NCBI GenBank assembly: GCA_002392505.1
Contig: DGHD01000013.1
Span: 1 to 40,383 of the forward strand
Direction of reading: 5' to 3'
From: Christensenella sp. UBA3857
GTDB lineage: Bacteria > Bacillota > Clostridia > Christensenellales > CAG-138
DNA length: 40,383 nucleotides
The stretch's first letter is position 1; each line of letters opens with the position of its first letter. The notes beneath the pieces are model-generated. The model worked only from the letters and a program-made list of their open reading frames with translations. It had not been told where the DNA came from and made no database searches. The translations under genes were made by a program, and so were the position numbers. Of the stretch, positions 31,561 to 40,303 are shown piece by piece.

Positions 31561-32913
31561 ATGTTGAACAAAAAGAGCCTTTTCGGGCTGATCGCCCTTA
31601 CGTTGATCGTTATTATGGCTGCGGGGATGCTCTCCGGATGCAAGCTCGACGGCGGCAACCAGGAATCGGCAGCTACCGAGCCGCCCGTGCCGACCGTAGA
31701 TCCCGCTGAAATAGCCTCTACAAAGGTCGTTATGAGCTCCAAGCATTTCGACCTCACGCTCTATGACGTAGGTCAGGCCATCCAGAACGGTCAGTACTAT
31801 CTTCGCCTGATGTACGGTCTTATCACTGCCGAACAGTTTTACGATTCGGTGATCAAGGATCTTTCCAGCTACCTTTATATCGTTAACGCGGCTGTTGACG
31901 ACGGTTTTGAGCTCACGCAGGATGAACTCGACGAGATAGACCGCACCATAGCCGATCAGCTTGAACAGGTCCTTCTCAAGTATGAAGAGGACGTTGCCGA
32001 AGACGTCGAAGACAAGCGCGCTCAGGCAAAGGCGAATCTTGAAGCCGACCTTGCCTCTGACGGACTCGATTTCGATTCGTTCATACAGCTTGCCACCAAT
32101 AATATGCGGATGAGCAAGATAGCTTCCAAATACTATGAACATATCAACGATACCGTTGAGGTGACGGATCAGGAGATCGGCGATTACCTTTTCACCAATC
32201 GTGCGGAGGATTCAAAGGCGACCGTATCGGAATTCGTTTCGAAGTTCTCCGAATACTGCAACGGGAACGGCGCGTATCCCACCTATATCGTCGCGGACTG
32301 CTTCTCGGTCAATCATATCGCGCTCATGTACGAGACCGAGTCCGACGATGAAGGCAACGTGACCTATCTTACCGAAAGCCGCGCCGACGACGAGTTCAAG
32401 ATCGAGCAGCGTCTTGACGAGATCGAAGACTTTGACGGGTTCATGGCCCTCGAGGAGGAGTACGGCGAGGATCCCGGCATGGATAACGAGCTCAATCGCG
32501 AGAACGGCTACATTATCCATCCCGACCTTATTTCCGAATACTACGACGGTTTTGTGTACGCAGCGATGAACCTTCACGAAGGCGAGTGGGAGCCGGAAGC
32601 CGATCCAGATGCCGAGACTCCCCCCTCCAAGCCCGCGCTCGAATTCTTCAAGCTCAAGGACGGCACCAAGGTCGTTAAGGTGCGGACGCAGCCCGGCGTG
32701 CATTACATCATCGTGAACAAGGAGTTTAAGAAGGGCGTCGTCGAATACGAAAAGGGTGATGCTGTATGGACCTCCTGGAAGAATTCCATTGCCGAAAAGA
32801 AGCTCGACAGCGTATATGAGGAGCTCATGGCGACCTGGAAGGAGAAATACGAGATCGCGGTCGACGCCGATTCCATAAAGGCAAAATTCCCCATTGATTC
32901 CGAAAAGAAATAA
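31561..32913 (+). CDS. Lipoprotein with SurA/PrsA-like parvulin fold (probable foldase)
   Basis: The 450-residue protein begins MLNKKSLFGLIALTLIVIMAA with lipobox LSGC, so it is anchored outside the membrane. ATG 31561 follows AAAGGAG. Residues about 60-220 form a helical SurA-like N-terminal region (SSKHFDLTLYDVGQAI, LTQDELDEIDRTIADQLEQ, VTDQEIGDYLF). From about 255 a parvulin-like stretch is seen: VNHIALMY, then DGFMALEEEYGEDPGM, HPDLISEYYDGFVYAAMNLHEGEW and VHYIIVN, the usual last strand. The PPIase part is divergent and has an acidic insert, so catalytic activity is uncertain. It is very acidic overall. It is probably single, with its own promoter and terminator. Confidence 0.75.
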   Translation: MLNKKSLFGLIALTLIVIMAAGMLSGCKLDGGNQESAATEPPVPTVDPAEIASTKVVMSSKHFDLTLYDVGQAIQNGQYYLRLMYGLITAEQFYDSVIKDLSSYLYIVNAAVDDGFELTQDELDEIDRTIADQLEQVLLKYEEDVAEDVEDKRAQAKANLEADLASDGLDFDSFIQLATNNMRMSKIASKYYEHINDTVEVTDQEIGDYLFTNRAEDSKATVSEFVSKFSEYCNGNGAYPTYIVADCFSVNHIALMYETESDDEGNVTYLTESRADDEFKIEQRLDEIEDFDGFMALEEEYGEDPGMDNELNRENGYIIHPDLISEYYDGFVYAAMNLHEGEWEPEADPDAETPPSKPALEFFKLKDGTKVVKVRTQPGVHYIIVNKEFKKGVVEYEKGDAVWTSWKNSIAEKKLDSVYEELMATWKEKYEIAVDADSIKAKFPIDSEKK

Positions 32914-32971
32914 CTTTATCAAAAATGATCGCTTGAAACGCCCCGCGATAACGATCAAATGATAAACAAAA

Positions 32972-33001
32972 AAACCGAGGATGGATCGCCATCCTCGGTT
33001 T
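32972..33001. terminator. Bidirectional terminator between the foldase and ispH-S1 genes
   Basis: A perfect 13-bp stem (32972-32984 with 32989-33001) closes an ATCG tetraloop, flanked by an A-run on the left and TTATT on the right. It ends both convergent transcription units. Confidence 0.9.
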
Positions 33002-33055
33002 TATTATCGATTTATTCCCGGTTGAAAAACCGAATTATCGGAGTCCCTTGCGGGA

Positions 33056-35398
33056 TCATTCCTCGGTCTTTTCCTCAACCTTCTCCTCTACCTTTTCCTC
33101 TGCATTCTCTGCCTCGGCAGCGATCGCGGAAAGACCGCCGAAGAGGTTGGCAAGGGAAGTGGTGGAAGACTGTACGGGAGGAAGCTCGTAATCGGCGTCC
33201 TCACGACGGCGCCTCTCGGGACGGGGCTCGCCGGTGCGCTCACGGCGCTTTTCCTCGCGCTGCTGAGCCTGCTGCTGGCGATTCTGCTCCTCCTGGGCAC
33301 GCTTCTCGGCGCGCTCCTGGCGCTCGCGGTTGCGCTCCTCGCGCTCCTTGGCGATCTCCTCAGCGATCTCGGGGTTCTCCTCAAGGATGACTTCCTTGCG
33401 GGAGAGGGAGATGCGGCGCTGCTCGGGATTGACCTCGAGGACCTTGCAGCGTACGATGTCGCCAACATGGAGCTCGTCCTCGACCTTGGTCACGCGGCGG
33501 GGACCGACCTGGGAAATATGGATCAGACCGTCGATCGTGGGCTCAAGCGCTACGAATGCGCCGAAGGTGACGATGCGGACGACCTTGCCTTCTACGATGG
33601 AACCGACGGGATACTTCTCGCCCGCCATGGTCCAGGGCTTGGGCTGGAGCTGCTTGTAGCCAAGAGAGATTCTCTGCTTCTCGGGATCGACGTTGAGGAT
33701 AAGCACCTCGATCTCCTGACCTACCTTGAAGACTTCGTTGACGTGCTTTACACGACCCCAAGCGGCGTCGGTCACGTGAACGAGGCCGTCGATACCGCCG
33801 ATGTCTACGAAGGCGCCGAAATCGGCAAGGCGGCGGACGATGCCCTTTACCTTGGAGCCGACTTCAAGCTCTGCCCACTTCTGGCGCTTGGCTTCCTCCG
33901 CCTCGGCAACGAGGACCGCCTTGCGGGAAGCGACGACGCGCTTGCGCTGCTTGTCGACCTCGATGATCTTGACCTTCATGGTCTGACCGACGAACTCATC
34001 AAGCTTTTCGATGTACTTGGTGGATACCTGGGAAGCGGGGATGAATGCCCTGATGCCGTCGATGGTGGCGATCAGACCGCCCTTAACGACCTCTTTACCG
34101 ACAGCCTCGACGACTTTGCCTTCGGACTCGGCGTCGGTAGAGAACTGTTCCCAAACCTTCTTGCTCTCAACATTCTTGCGGGAGAGCAGGACGTTGCCTT
34201 CACCATCGTTGACCTTGAGAACCTCGACCTCGATCTCGTCCCCTTCCTTAACAACGGAAGCAGGATCAACTTCGGGATCGCTGGAAAACTCATCGCGAGG
34301 AATGAAGCCGTCAGACTTATATCCAATGTTAACACAAACCTCGCCATCGACAATCTGAACGACGGTACCGGTAAGGATCTGTCCGTTATGGATGCGTCTC
34401 AGCGTCTTTTCGAATGCTTCTTCGAAGGTGGTCTCGCCCTCCTCAACGACGGGCTCTTCAGCAGCGGCCTCAACAACAGGCGCTGCGGTTTCTGTGACCT
34501 CTGCGGCCACGGTCTCAGTGTTTTCGGCTACAGTTTCTACGTTAGCCTTATCCATTTCGCTCATTCTTGTAATAACCTCCCTAATCAGCGAATCCGGTGT
34601 CGATGCACCGGCAACAACTCCTAGTATTATACCATTTATCTTTGAAATATCAATAGGGAATTCATTTATATTTGCAATTCTTTTTACTTTTTTGCACCTT
34701 TTTGAGCAGATATCCGCCAGTTTTTGAGTGTTCGAGCTGTGATGGTCGCCCAAAACAAGCATCACGTCGCACTCGGAGCTTAATTGGTCGGCCTCCTTTT
34801 GCCTTTCCTCCGTGGTGTTGCATACGGTGTTGAAGACCTTTCCGCCGGGAAACAGCTCCTCAAAACGCGCCTTTATCGCCTTGAACGAAGCAAGATCGAA
34901 AGTCGTCTGCGAGACGAGGCAGAGCCTATCCTCCGCGCCGAGCTCATCATAGATCTTATCCACGTCCTCCGCCGAGCGGACGAACAGCGCGCTTCCCATG
35001 CAGCAGCCGTTGATACCGACTACCTCGGGATGCACGGGATCGCCGGAAATGACGATGCGATACCCCGACTGCCAATGCTTTGTGACTATATCGTGTATCT
35101 TCATCACGAAGGGACAGGTGCAGTCGATCACGGGAACGCCCTTTTTTTCGCATTCGGCATAAACGGACGGAGGCACTCCGTGCGATCTTATAACGAGAGT
35201 GCCGCCCTCCGGCAGCTCGTCGATCGAAGAAATGGAGTACACTCCCTCCTTCTCAAGCTCGTCGACGACCTCCCTGTTATGTATGAGCTCGCCGAGGGTA
35301 TAGACCCTTCCCCGCTCCTTCGCGGCGCCGGTCGCCATATCGACCGCACGCCTTACGCCAAAGCAGAAGCCCATGTTTTTGGCAAGTCTCAGCTGCAT
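33056..35398 (-). CDS. ispH: IspH (HMB-PP reductase) fused to a four-domain S1 RNA-binding protein
   Basis: One 780-residue frame joins two proteins. Residues 1-278 are IspH, the last enzyme of the MEP isoprenoid pathway, a [4Fe-4S] reductase making IPP and DMAPP. Cluster cysteines are Cys12 (GFCFGV), Cys95 (DCTCPF) and Cys193 (NTVCNTT); active-site His40, His73 and His123 are present. Residues 337-408, 426-493, 512-582 and 597-667 are S1 domains (e.g. LADFGAFVDIGGIDGLVHVT), as in ribosomal S1-like proteins. A 110-residue Q/R/E-rich tail follows. This fusion is known in clostridia. Inside the gene, ATG 34564 (Met279) sits 11 nt after GGGAGG exactly at the domain junction, so a free 502-residue S1 could also be made. 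It overlaps plsC by 10 bp. Confidence 0.95.
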   Translation of the reverse strand: MQLRLAKNMGFCFGVRRAVDMATGAAKERGRVYTLGELIHNREVVDELEKEGVYSISSIDELPEGGTLVIRSHGVPPSVYAECEKKGVPVIDCTCPFVMKIHDIVTKHWQSGYRIVISGDPVHPEVVGINGCCMGSALFVRSAEDVDKIYDELGAEDRLCLVSQTTFDLASFKAIKARFEELFPGGKVFNTVCNTTEERQKEADQLSSECDVMLVLGDHHSSNTQKLADICSKRCKKVKRIANINEFPIDISKINGIILGVVAGASTPDSLIREVITRMSEMDKANVETVAENTETVAAEVTETAAPVVEAAAEEPVVEEGETTFEEAFEKTLRRIHNGQILTGTVVQIVDGEVCVNIGYKSDGFIPRDEFSSDPEVDPASVVKEGDEIEVEVLKVNDGEGNVLLSRKNVESKKVWEQFSTDAESEGKVVEAVGKEVVKGGLIATIDGIRAFIPASQVSTKYIEKLDEFVGQTMKVKIIEVDKQRKRVVASRKAVLVAEAEEAKRQKWAELEVGSKVKGIVRRLADFGAFVDIGGIDGLVHVTDAAWGRVKHVNEVFKVGQEIEVLILNVDPEKQRISLGYKQLQPKPWTMAGEKYPVGSIVEGKVVRIVTFGAFVALEPTIDGLIHISQVGPRRVTKVEDELHVGDIVRCKVLEVNPEQRRISLSRKEVILEENPEIAEEIAKEREERNRERQERAEKRAQEEQNRQQQAQQREEKRRERTGEPRPERRRREDADYELPPVQSSTTSLANLFGGLSAIAAEAENAEEKVEEKVEEKTEE

Positions 35399-35991
35399 TT
35401 TTCCTCCAACTCCCTTTTGAGCGTTTCAAGCGTGTTCCTCAGGCGCTGAGTGAACAGCAGCTCATTCTCCCTGCGGGAAGCCTGCATGGCGGAATCCTTC
35501 GCATAGAGGGGTTCGCCGACCATAAGGCGGGGACGCTTGCCCTTCCTGTACGAATCGTTGGCAAGATAAATGGGCACTACGGGCGCGCCGGAACGCATGG
35601 CGATGAACGCCGTGCCGTGCTCGAATTCGTCCATCCTGTCGGCGACCATCCTTCGCCCCTCAGGGAAAATACCGAAGACCTTGCCTTTGTCGAGCAGTCT
35701 GAAGGCGTTCTTGAGCGATTTGATATCGGCGGTTCCCCTGTCCACGGGGAATACCAGCAGGGATTTGAACAGGAGCCTGCCGATGGGTTTCTCAAATACT
35801 TCCTTCTTTGCCATGAAGTGGATTATCCTCGGCGAAACGATAGCGAGAATAAGAGGATCCGTCATTGCGATATGGTTGCAGATATAGATAGCCTTTCCTT
35901 TGATGCCGAGCGACTTCCTGCTGCCGTACACCTTGGGACGGAAAATGAGCCAGAGTATGGGCTTCATCAGATAAAGAAACAGATAAAACAT
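35389..35991 (-). CDS. plsC: 1-acyl-sn-glycerol-3-phosphate acyltransferase
   Basis: PlsC adds the second acyl chain to lysophosphatidic acid, making phosphatidic acid for phospholipids. The 200-residue protein has an N-terminal hydrophobic anchor (MFYLFLYLMKPILWLIF) and the HX4D catalytic motif in NHIAMTD (His40, Asp45). VFPVDRG and the substrate motif FPEGRR (109-114) follow. Length is typical of the short Gram-positive type. It lies between cmk and ispH, 39 bp after cmk. Confidence 0.92.
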   Translation of the reverse strand: MFYLFLYLMKPILWLIFRPKVYGSRKSLGIKGKAIYICNHIAMTDPLILAIVSPRIIHFMAKKEVFEKPIGRLLFKSLLVFPVDRGTADIKSLKNAFRLLDKGKVFGIFPEGRRMVADRMDEFEHGTAFIAMRSGAPVVPIYLANDSYRKGKRPRLMVGEPLYAKDSAMQASRRENELLFTQRLRNTLETLKRELEEKCS

Positions 35992-36030
35992 GGACGTTTA
36001 TCACTTTCCCGGTCAATGACCGAATGTATT

Positions 36031-36711
36031 TCAGGCTTTGATATAACGCATTACGGCGTCGATCGACTCCTCGATGGTCATATAAGTGGTATCGATGAGT
36101 ATCGCGTCGGGAGCTTTTTTGAGCGGCATGCAGTCGCGCCCGGAGTCGCGCTTGTCGCGCTCCGCCATTTCAACGAGCAGCTCGTTGAACGTCATATCCC
36201 CAAGCTGACCCTTCTCCATGAGCTCCTTATACCTGCGATAGGTACGCGCGTCGGGCGAGGCGGTCACGAAGAATTTGTACTCCGCGTTCGGGAGCACGTA
36301 GCTGCAGATATCTCGCCCGTCCATCGTGAGGGAGGTATCCAGCGCGAGCTTCTGCTGAAGCTCGACCATTTTGAACCTTACCTCGGGTATGGCGCTGACC
36401 TTCGACGCGGCGTTCGATACCTCCTGCGTCCTTATGAGACCGGAGACGTCCTCGCCGTCAAGAAATACGTGCTGTGCGCCGTCGATAAAGCCGAGCGCGA
36501 CCGATGTATCGGGAAGTATCGGAACGACCTTCTCAGCACAGTCGGAGGGGATGCCGAGGCGGATCGTCTTCAAGCCGATCGCCCTGTACATAGCGCCGGT
36601 GTCGACGTAAACTATGCCGAGCCTCTTTGCCACGCCTTTGGCGACCGTGCTCTTGCCCGCGCCGGCGGGACCGTCGATCGCAACAGAAAACACCTTTTTA
36701 CCCATGATCAT
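36031..36711 (-). CDS. cmk: Cytidylate kinase
   Basis: Cmk phosphorylates CMP and dCMP, recycling nucleotides from RNA and phospholipid turnover. The 226-residue protein has the P-loop DGPAGAGKST, then VDTGAMYRAIGLK, FLDGEDVSGLIRT, TMDGRDICSYVLPNAEYKFFV and the lid region RRYKELMEKG. Starts are possible at GTG 36714, ATG 36711 and ATG 36705; AAAGGA with 6-nt spacing favours 36711. The cmk-plsC-ispH/S1 order is typical of Firmicutes. Confidence 0.95.
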   Translation of the reverse strand: MIMGKKVFSVAIDGPAGAGKSTVAKGVAKRLGIVYVDTGAMYRAIGLKTIRLGIPSDCAEKVVPILPDTSVALGFIDGAQHVFLDGEDVSGLIRTQEVSNAASKVSAIPEVRFKMVELQQKLALDTSLTMDGRDICSYVLPNAEYKFFVTASPDARTYRRYKELMEKGQLGDMTFNELLVEMAERDKRDSGRDCMPLKKAPDAILIDTTYMTIEESIDAVMRYIKA

Positions 36712-36726
36712 CACATATCCTTTCCG

Positions 36727-37953
36727 TTATTCCGCAGCCGCCGCCTTGCCTGCCGCGGCGCCGGTGGAATAAGCTATCTGCAGATTGAATCCGCCCGTAT
36801 AGGCGTCGACGTCAATCATCTCGCCCGCGAAATACAGCCCCGGGACGAGCTTCGACTCCATCGTTTTAGGGGAGATCTCCTTCACGCTGACCCCGCCCCT
36901 TGTGATTATCGCTTCCTCTATCGGGGATGCTTTTTTGACCGTCAGCGGTATCGCTTTAAGCGCTGCGACGAGCTTCTTCCGCTCCGCTTTTGTGAAGGTA
37001 TCGGTGGTCTTTTCGGGATCGATCCCGGCGATCATAAGCACGATCGGCACCATCCTTGAGGGCAGCAGCCCCATGACGGCGTTCTTCATCTGCTTGTGCT
37101 TATTCGTTTCGAGATCGCGCAGTACTCGCGCTTCGAGCGTCTTTTCGTCGAGCGCGGGCTTCATGTCTATGAAAAGGGTTGCCCCCGCCGGATCGTCCGC
37201 TATGCGCGTGCTTGCGCTCAGTACGAGCGGTCCGCTCACGCCGGTGTGCGTAAAGAGCATTTCACCGAGCTCCGAATAGACCTTGGCGCCGTCCTTTACC
37301 GCGGTGAGCGTTACGTTTTTGAGCGAAAGCCCCGCGAGCTCCCCGGGCCATGTCTCTTCCGTCACGAGCGAAATGAGGGACGGCTTGAGCTCCGTAACGG
37401 TGTGCCCGAAGCCCCGTGCAAAGCCGAATCCGTCGCCCGTAGAGCCGGTGGAGGGGTAGCTCAGCCCGCCGGTCGCGATAATAACGGCGTCGAAACGGCG
37501 GATCCCGCCGTCCCAAAGCTCAAGAAGGAACTCCTCCCCCTCCTTTTTGACGGAGCGTATCCTTGTGTTAAGATTGATCACCGCGCCCTTATCGCGGGTG
37601 AATTTGACGAGCGCTTTAAGCACGTCGCTCGATTTATCGCTCAACGGGAACACCCTGCCGCCGCGCTCCACCTTTGTGGGAACGCCCTGCGACTCGATGA
37701 CGTCGATTATGTCGTTATTGAAAAAACCGCCGAACGCGCTGTAAAGGAAGCGCGGATTTCTCGGGATGTTCTGCATGAATTCATCCATCGGCGCAATATT
37801 GGTTATATTGCATCTGCCCTTTCCTGTAAGAAAGAGCTTTTTGCCCGCCTTTTCGTTGCGGTCGAAGACCTCAACGAGCGTATGCTCCGTTTTGGCGAAC
37901 GCGGCGGCGACCATTCCGGCGGGTCCTGCGCCTATTACTGCAATGCGTTTCAT
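36727..37953 (-). CDS. HI0933-family FAD-dependent oxidoreductase
   Basis: A 408-residue flavoprotein of the HI0933/YhiN family, common in bacteria but with no firmly known reaction. The N-terminus has the dinucleotide-binding motif VIGAGPAGMVAAAFA (6-20) and the family hallmark KLFLTGKGRCNITN. Further motifs are RVFPLSDKSSDVL, ATGGLSYPSTGSTGDGFGFA and, near the end, GLYFAGEMIDVDAYTGGFNLQIAYSTG. No membrane segments. It overlaps surE by 4 bp (ATGA) and precedes cmk by 15 bp, a usual clostridial order. Confidence 0.9.
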   Translation of the reverse strand: MKRIAVIGAGPAGMVAAAFAKTEHTLVEVFDRNEKAGKKLFLTGKGRCNITNIAPMDEFMQNIPRNPRFLYSAFGGFFNNDIIDVIESQGVPTKVERGGRVFPLSDKSSDVLKALVKFTRDKGAVINLNTRIRSVKKEGEEFLLELWDGGIRRFDAVIIATGGLSYPSTGSTGDGFGFARGFGHTVTELKPSLISLVTEETWPGELAGLSLKNVTLTAVKDGAKVYSELGEMLFTHTGVSGPLVLSASTRIADDPAGATLFIDMKPALDEKTLEARVLRDLETNKHKQMKNAVMGLLPSRMVPIVLMIAGIDPEKTTDTFTKAERKKLVAALKAIPLTVKKASPIEEAIITRGGVSVKEISPKTMESKLVPGLYFAGEMIDVDAYTGGFNLQIAYSTGAAAGKAAAAE

Positions 37954-38723
37954 CCGATCCCGTCCCTTTCAAACAGCTTTTTGACTGTGCCAAGCTTCGC
38001 TTTATCCGTTATATCGTACGTCAGCGGAGTTATTACAACGTATCCGTCGCGCATCAGTTTCTCGTCCGTATCGTCGTCCTCGCGGCATTCTGTGAGCTTG
38101 CCGGGCCGAACGTAATATGCGATCCGACCGTCCTCCATCCTCTCGTCGAACCTCAGCTCGTACTTTTGGAGAGCGAGCCCCGCCGCCCGGACGCCCCTGT
38201 ATTCCTCCCTTACAGTGGACGGAATGTTGACGCTGAGCATGCCGGGACCAAAGTCGAAGAAGCGCATCAGATCGGGCAGAACGTCGGCAAAATACGCGGC
38301 GGCGTCATCCATATGCTCGGTGGTAAAGGTGTCTTTCGCGACGGCTATCGCGGGTTTGTCGATCATCAAGCCCTCGATCGCTGCCGAAATGGTGCCGGAA
38401 TACACGGCGTCGGATCCGAGATTCGGCGCGTCGTTGATGCCGGAAACTATCAAGTCGGGATCGAAATCGAGGTTGCCAACAGCGAGCCTTACGCAGTCGG
38501 ACGGAGTGCCGTCGATCGCGTACGCCCTTACCGAGGGCAGCTTCTTAAGCGCCGTTTTCCTTGCGTGAAGAGGTCTGCGAAGCGTCAGACCGTGGCTGAC
38601 GCAGCTCATGTTCTCCTCCGGAGCGGCGACCAAAAGCTCATGCCCTTTTTTGAAAAGCGCATGCGCGAGCTCGATTATGCCGACTGCGTTTATGCCGTCG
38701 TCGTTCGTGATGAGTATCTTCAT
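37950..38723 (-). CDS. surE: 5'/3'-nucleotidase SurE
   Basis: SurE dephosphorylates nucleoside monophosphates and perhaps short polyphosphate, and is linked to stationary-phase survival. The 257-residue protein starts MKILITNDDGINAVGI, the metal-binding Asp pair of the family, followed by APEENMSCVSHGLTL, DGTPSDCVRLAV and VSGINDAPNLGSDAVYSGTISAA. I prefer ATG 38723 since GGTGAAAG precedes it; ATG 38735 has no ribosome site and is only about 10 nt from the expected transcript start. It is the first gene of the surE-HI0933-cmk-plsC-ispH operon. Confidence 0.95.
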   Translation of the reverse strand: MKILITNDDGINAVGIIELAHALFKKGHELLVAAPEENMSCVSHGLTLRRPLHARKTALKKLPSVRAYAIDGTPSDCVRLAVGNLDFDPDLIVSGINDAPNLGSDAVYSGTISAAIEGLMIDKPAIAVAKDTFTTEHMDDAAAYFADVLPDLMRFFDFGPGMLSVNIPSTVREEYRGVRAAGLALQKYELRFDERMEDGRIAYYVRPGKLTECREDDDTDEKLMRDGYVVITPLTYDITDKAKLGTVKKLFERDGIG

Positions 38724-38751
38724 TCTTTCACCCATAATTATCTATTTTATT

Positions 38752-38780
38752 ATTATAGCAAAAAAAGCGAGGTTCTTCAA
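38752..38780 (-). promoter_or_regulatory. Promoter of the surE operon
   Basis: On the minus strand TTGAAG (38780-38775) and TATAAT (38757-38752) are 17 bp apart. It lies just past the terminator of the upstream decarboxylase gene, and transcription would start near 38745. Confidence 0.8.
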
Positions 38781-38783
38781 CAA

Positions 38784-38812
38784 CAAAAAAATGCCGCCCT
38801 TCCTGAGCGGCA
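38784..38812 (-). terminator. Terminator of the decarboxylase alpha-subunit gene
   Basis: A stem TGCCGC (38792-38797) with GCGGCA (38807-38812) closes a 9-nt loop and is followed on the minus strand by a T-run (complement of A's 38785-38791). It lies 16 bp after the gene's stop codon. Confidence 0.75.
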
Positions 38813-38827
38813 ATATAAGCATGAACT

Positions 38828-40288
38828 TTACAGGTTTTCGGTGAGATCCTCGACGTAGAGCGTCCTGACGCCGTTCGTATCCGCGGGAGCAGGCTTGACT
38901 TCGGCGGGCTTCTCCTCCGGTTTTTCGGCGGGAGCGGGCTCCTGCTTCTTGTCCCTGTTCTCGAAGAACTTCATCGCGACCTGGGGGAAGAGCGCGTAGC
39001 TCAATACGTCCTCCTCGCATTTGGCGATACCCTTAAGCTCCTCGGTGTACTTCTCGAGCTCGGGCTCAAGGAGATCCGCGGGACGGCAGGTGATGACCCT
39101 TCCGTTTTCGCCGAGGGCTTTTTTCCTGACCTCTTCGTTGACCTCGCCGGGGAGCCTGCCGTATTCGCCCGCGAGAAGTCCCTTGGACTCCTTCGTGAAC
39201 ATCTTATAGCGTTCGCCCGATATTACGTTGAGCACCGCCTGCGAGCCGACGATCTGGCTGGTTGGAGTTACGAGGGGCGGATAGCCGAAGTCCTTCCTTA
39301 CGCGGGGGATCTCGGCGAGCACGTCGTAATACTTATCCTCCGCATTTGCCTGCTTGAGCTGGGAAATGAGGTTCGAGAGCATGCCGCCGGGGACCTGATA
39401 CATGAGGGTGTTCGTATCGACCGAGAGCACCTTGGGATCGAGTACGCCCTCCTTCTTGAGCTTATTGGCGACGCCGCGGAAATGCTTTGCGGCTTCCGCC
39501 ATCTTGTTAAGGTCGAGCCCGGTATCGCGCTCGGTGCCCTTGAGGGTCGCCACGAGGGGCTCGGTCGCGGGCTGGCTGGTGCCGTTGCCGAGGGGCGAAA
39601 GCGCGGTGTCGACGATATCGACGCCGGCTTCGACCGCCTTTAATATCGTCATATCGCCGGTGCCGGTGGTATTGTGGGTGTGGAGATGGATCGGAACGTC
39701 GATCTCCGCCTTAAGGCGCTTAACGAGCGAATACGCCGAGTACGGAAGGAGCAGGTTCGCCATATCCTTTATGCAGATGGAGTCCGCGCCCATCTGGACG
39801 AGCTCCTTTGCAAGCTTGACGAAATAATCCTCCGAATGGACGGGGCTGATCGTATAGCTTAAAGCCGGCTCGCACCAGCCGCCGTACTTCTTGGTGTACT
39901 TGATGGCGGCCTCGAGGTTCCTGACGTCGTTCAGCGCGTCGAAGATCCTTATGACGTCGATGCCGTTCTCTATCGCCTTGCGGCAGAACTGCTCCACGAC
40001 GTCGTCTGCATAATGCTTGTAGCCGAGTATGTTCTGACCGCGGAAGAGCATCTGGAGCTTGGTATTGGGCAGGGCTTTTCTCAGCGTCCTGAGCCTCTCC
40101 CACGGATCCTCGTTGAGGAAGCGGAGGCAGGAATCGAAGGTTGCGCCGCCCCAGCATTCCAGAGACCAGTAGCCGATGGAATCGAGTATCTCGCACGCGG
40201 GGAGCATATCCTCTATCCTCATGCGGGTCGCCGCCTGAGACTGATGCGCGTCGCGCAGGATCGTATCCGTAACCAATAATTTAGCCAT
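38828..40288 (-). CDS. oadA: Oxaloacetate decarboxylase-type carboxyltransferase (alpha subunit)
   Basis: The carboxyltransferase subunit moves the carboxyl group from oxaloacetate (or a similar acid) to biotin; the membrane beta subunit then releases CO2 and pumps Na+. The 486-residue protein has the DRE-TIM barrel start TDTILRDAHQS (Asp13), the carbamylated lysine site ICIKDM (Lys174), metal-binding HLHTHNTTG (His203, His205) and the PYC_OADA conserved domain through about 430. It has no C-terminal biotin lipoyl domain (no MKM); a Pro/Glu/Lys/Ala-rich linker instead ends in a short TLYVEDLTENL tail. Biotin must sit on a separate protein. A pyruvate carboxylase B subunit is an alternative, but the beta subunit just upstream favours a decarboxylase. 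Confidence 0.9.
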   Translation of the reverse strand: MAKLLVTDTILRDAHQSQAATRMRIEDMLPACEILDSIGYWSLECWGGATFDSCLRFLNEDPWERLRTLRKALPNTKLQMLFRGQNILGYKHYADDVVEQFCRKAIENGIDVIRIFDALNDVRNLEAAIKYTKKYGGWCEPALSYTISPVHSEDYFVKLAKELVQMGADSICIKDMANLLLPYSAYSLVKRLKAEIDVPIHLHTHNTTGTGDMTILKAVEAGVDIVDTALSPLGNGTSQPATEPLVATLKGTERDTGLDLNKMAEAAKHFRGVANKLKKEGVLDPKVLSVDTNTLMYQVPGGMLSNLISQLKQANAEDKYYDVLAEIPRVRKDFGYPPLVTPTSQIVGSQAVLNVISGERYKMFTKESKGLLAGEYGRLPGEVNEEVRKKALGENGRVITCRPADLLEPELEKYTEELKGIAKCEEDVLSYALFPQVAMKFFENRDKKQEPAPAEKPEEKPAEVKPAPADTNGVRTLYVEDLTENL

Positions 40289-40303
40289 ATCGAATTTCCT
40301 TTC

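Noticed and set aside
33056..35398. IspH-S1 fusion as an assembly or frameshift artefact
   Set aside because: The frame is continuous, both halves are complete, and this fusion is known in many clostridia.
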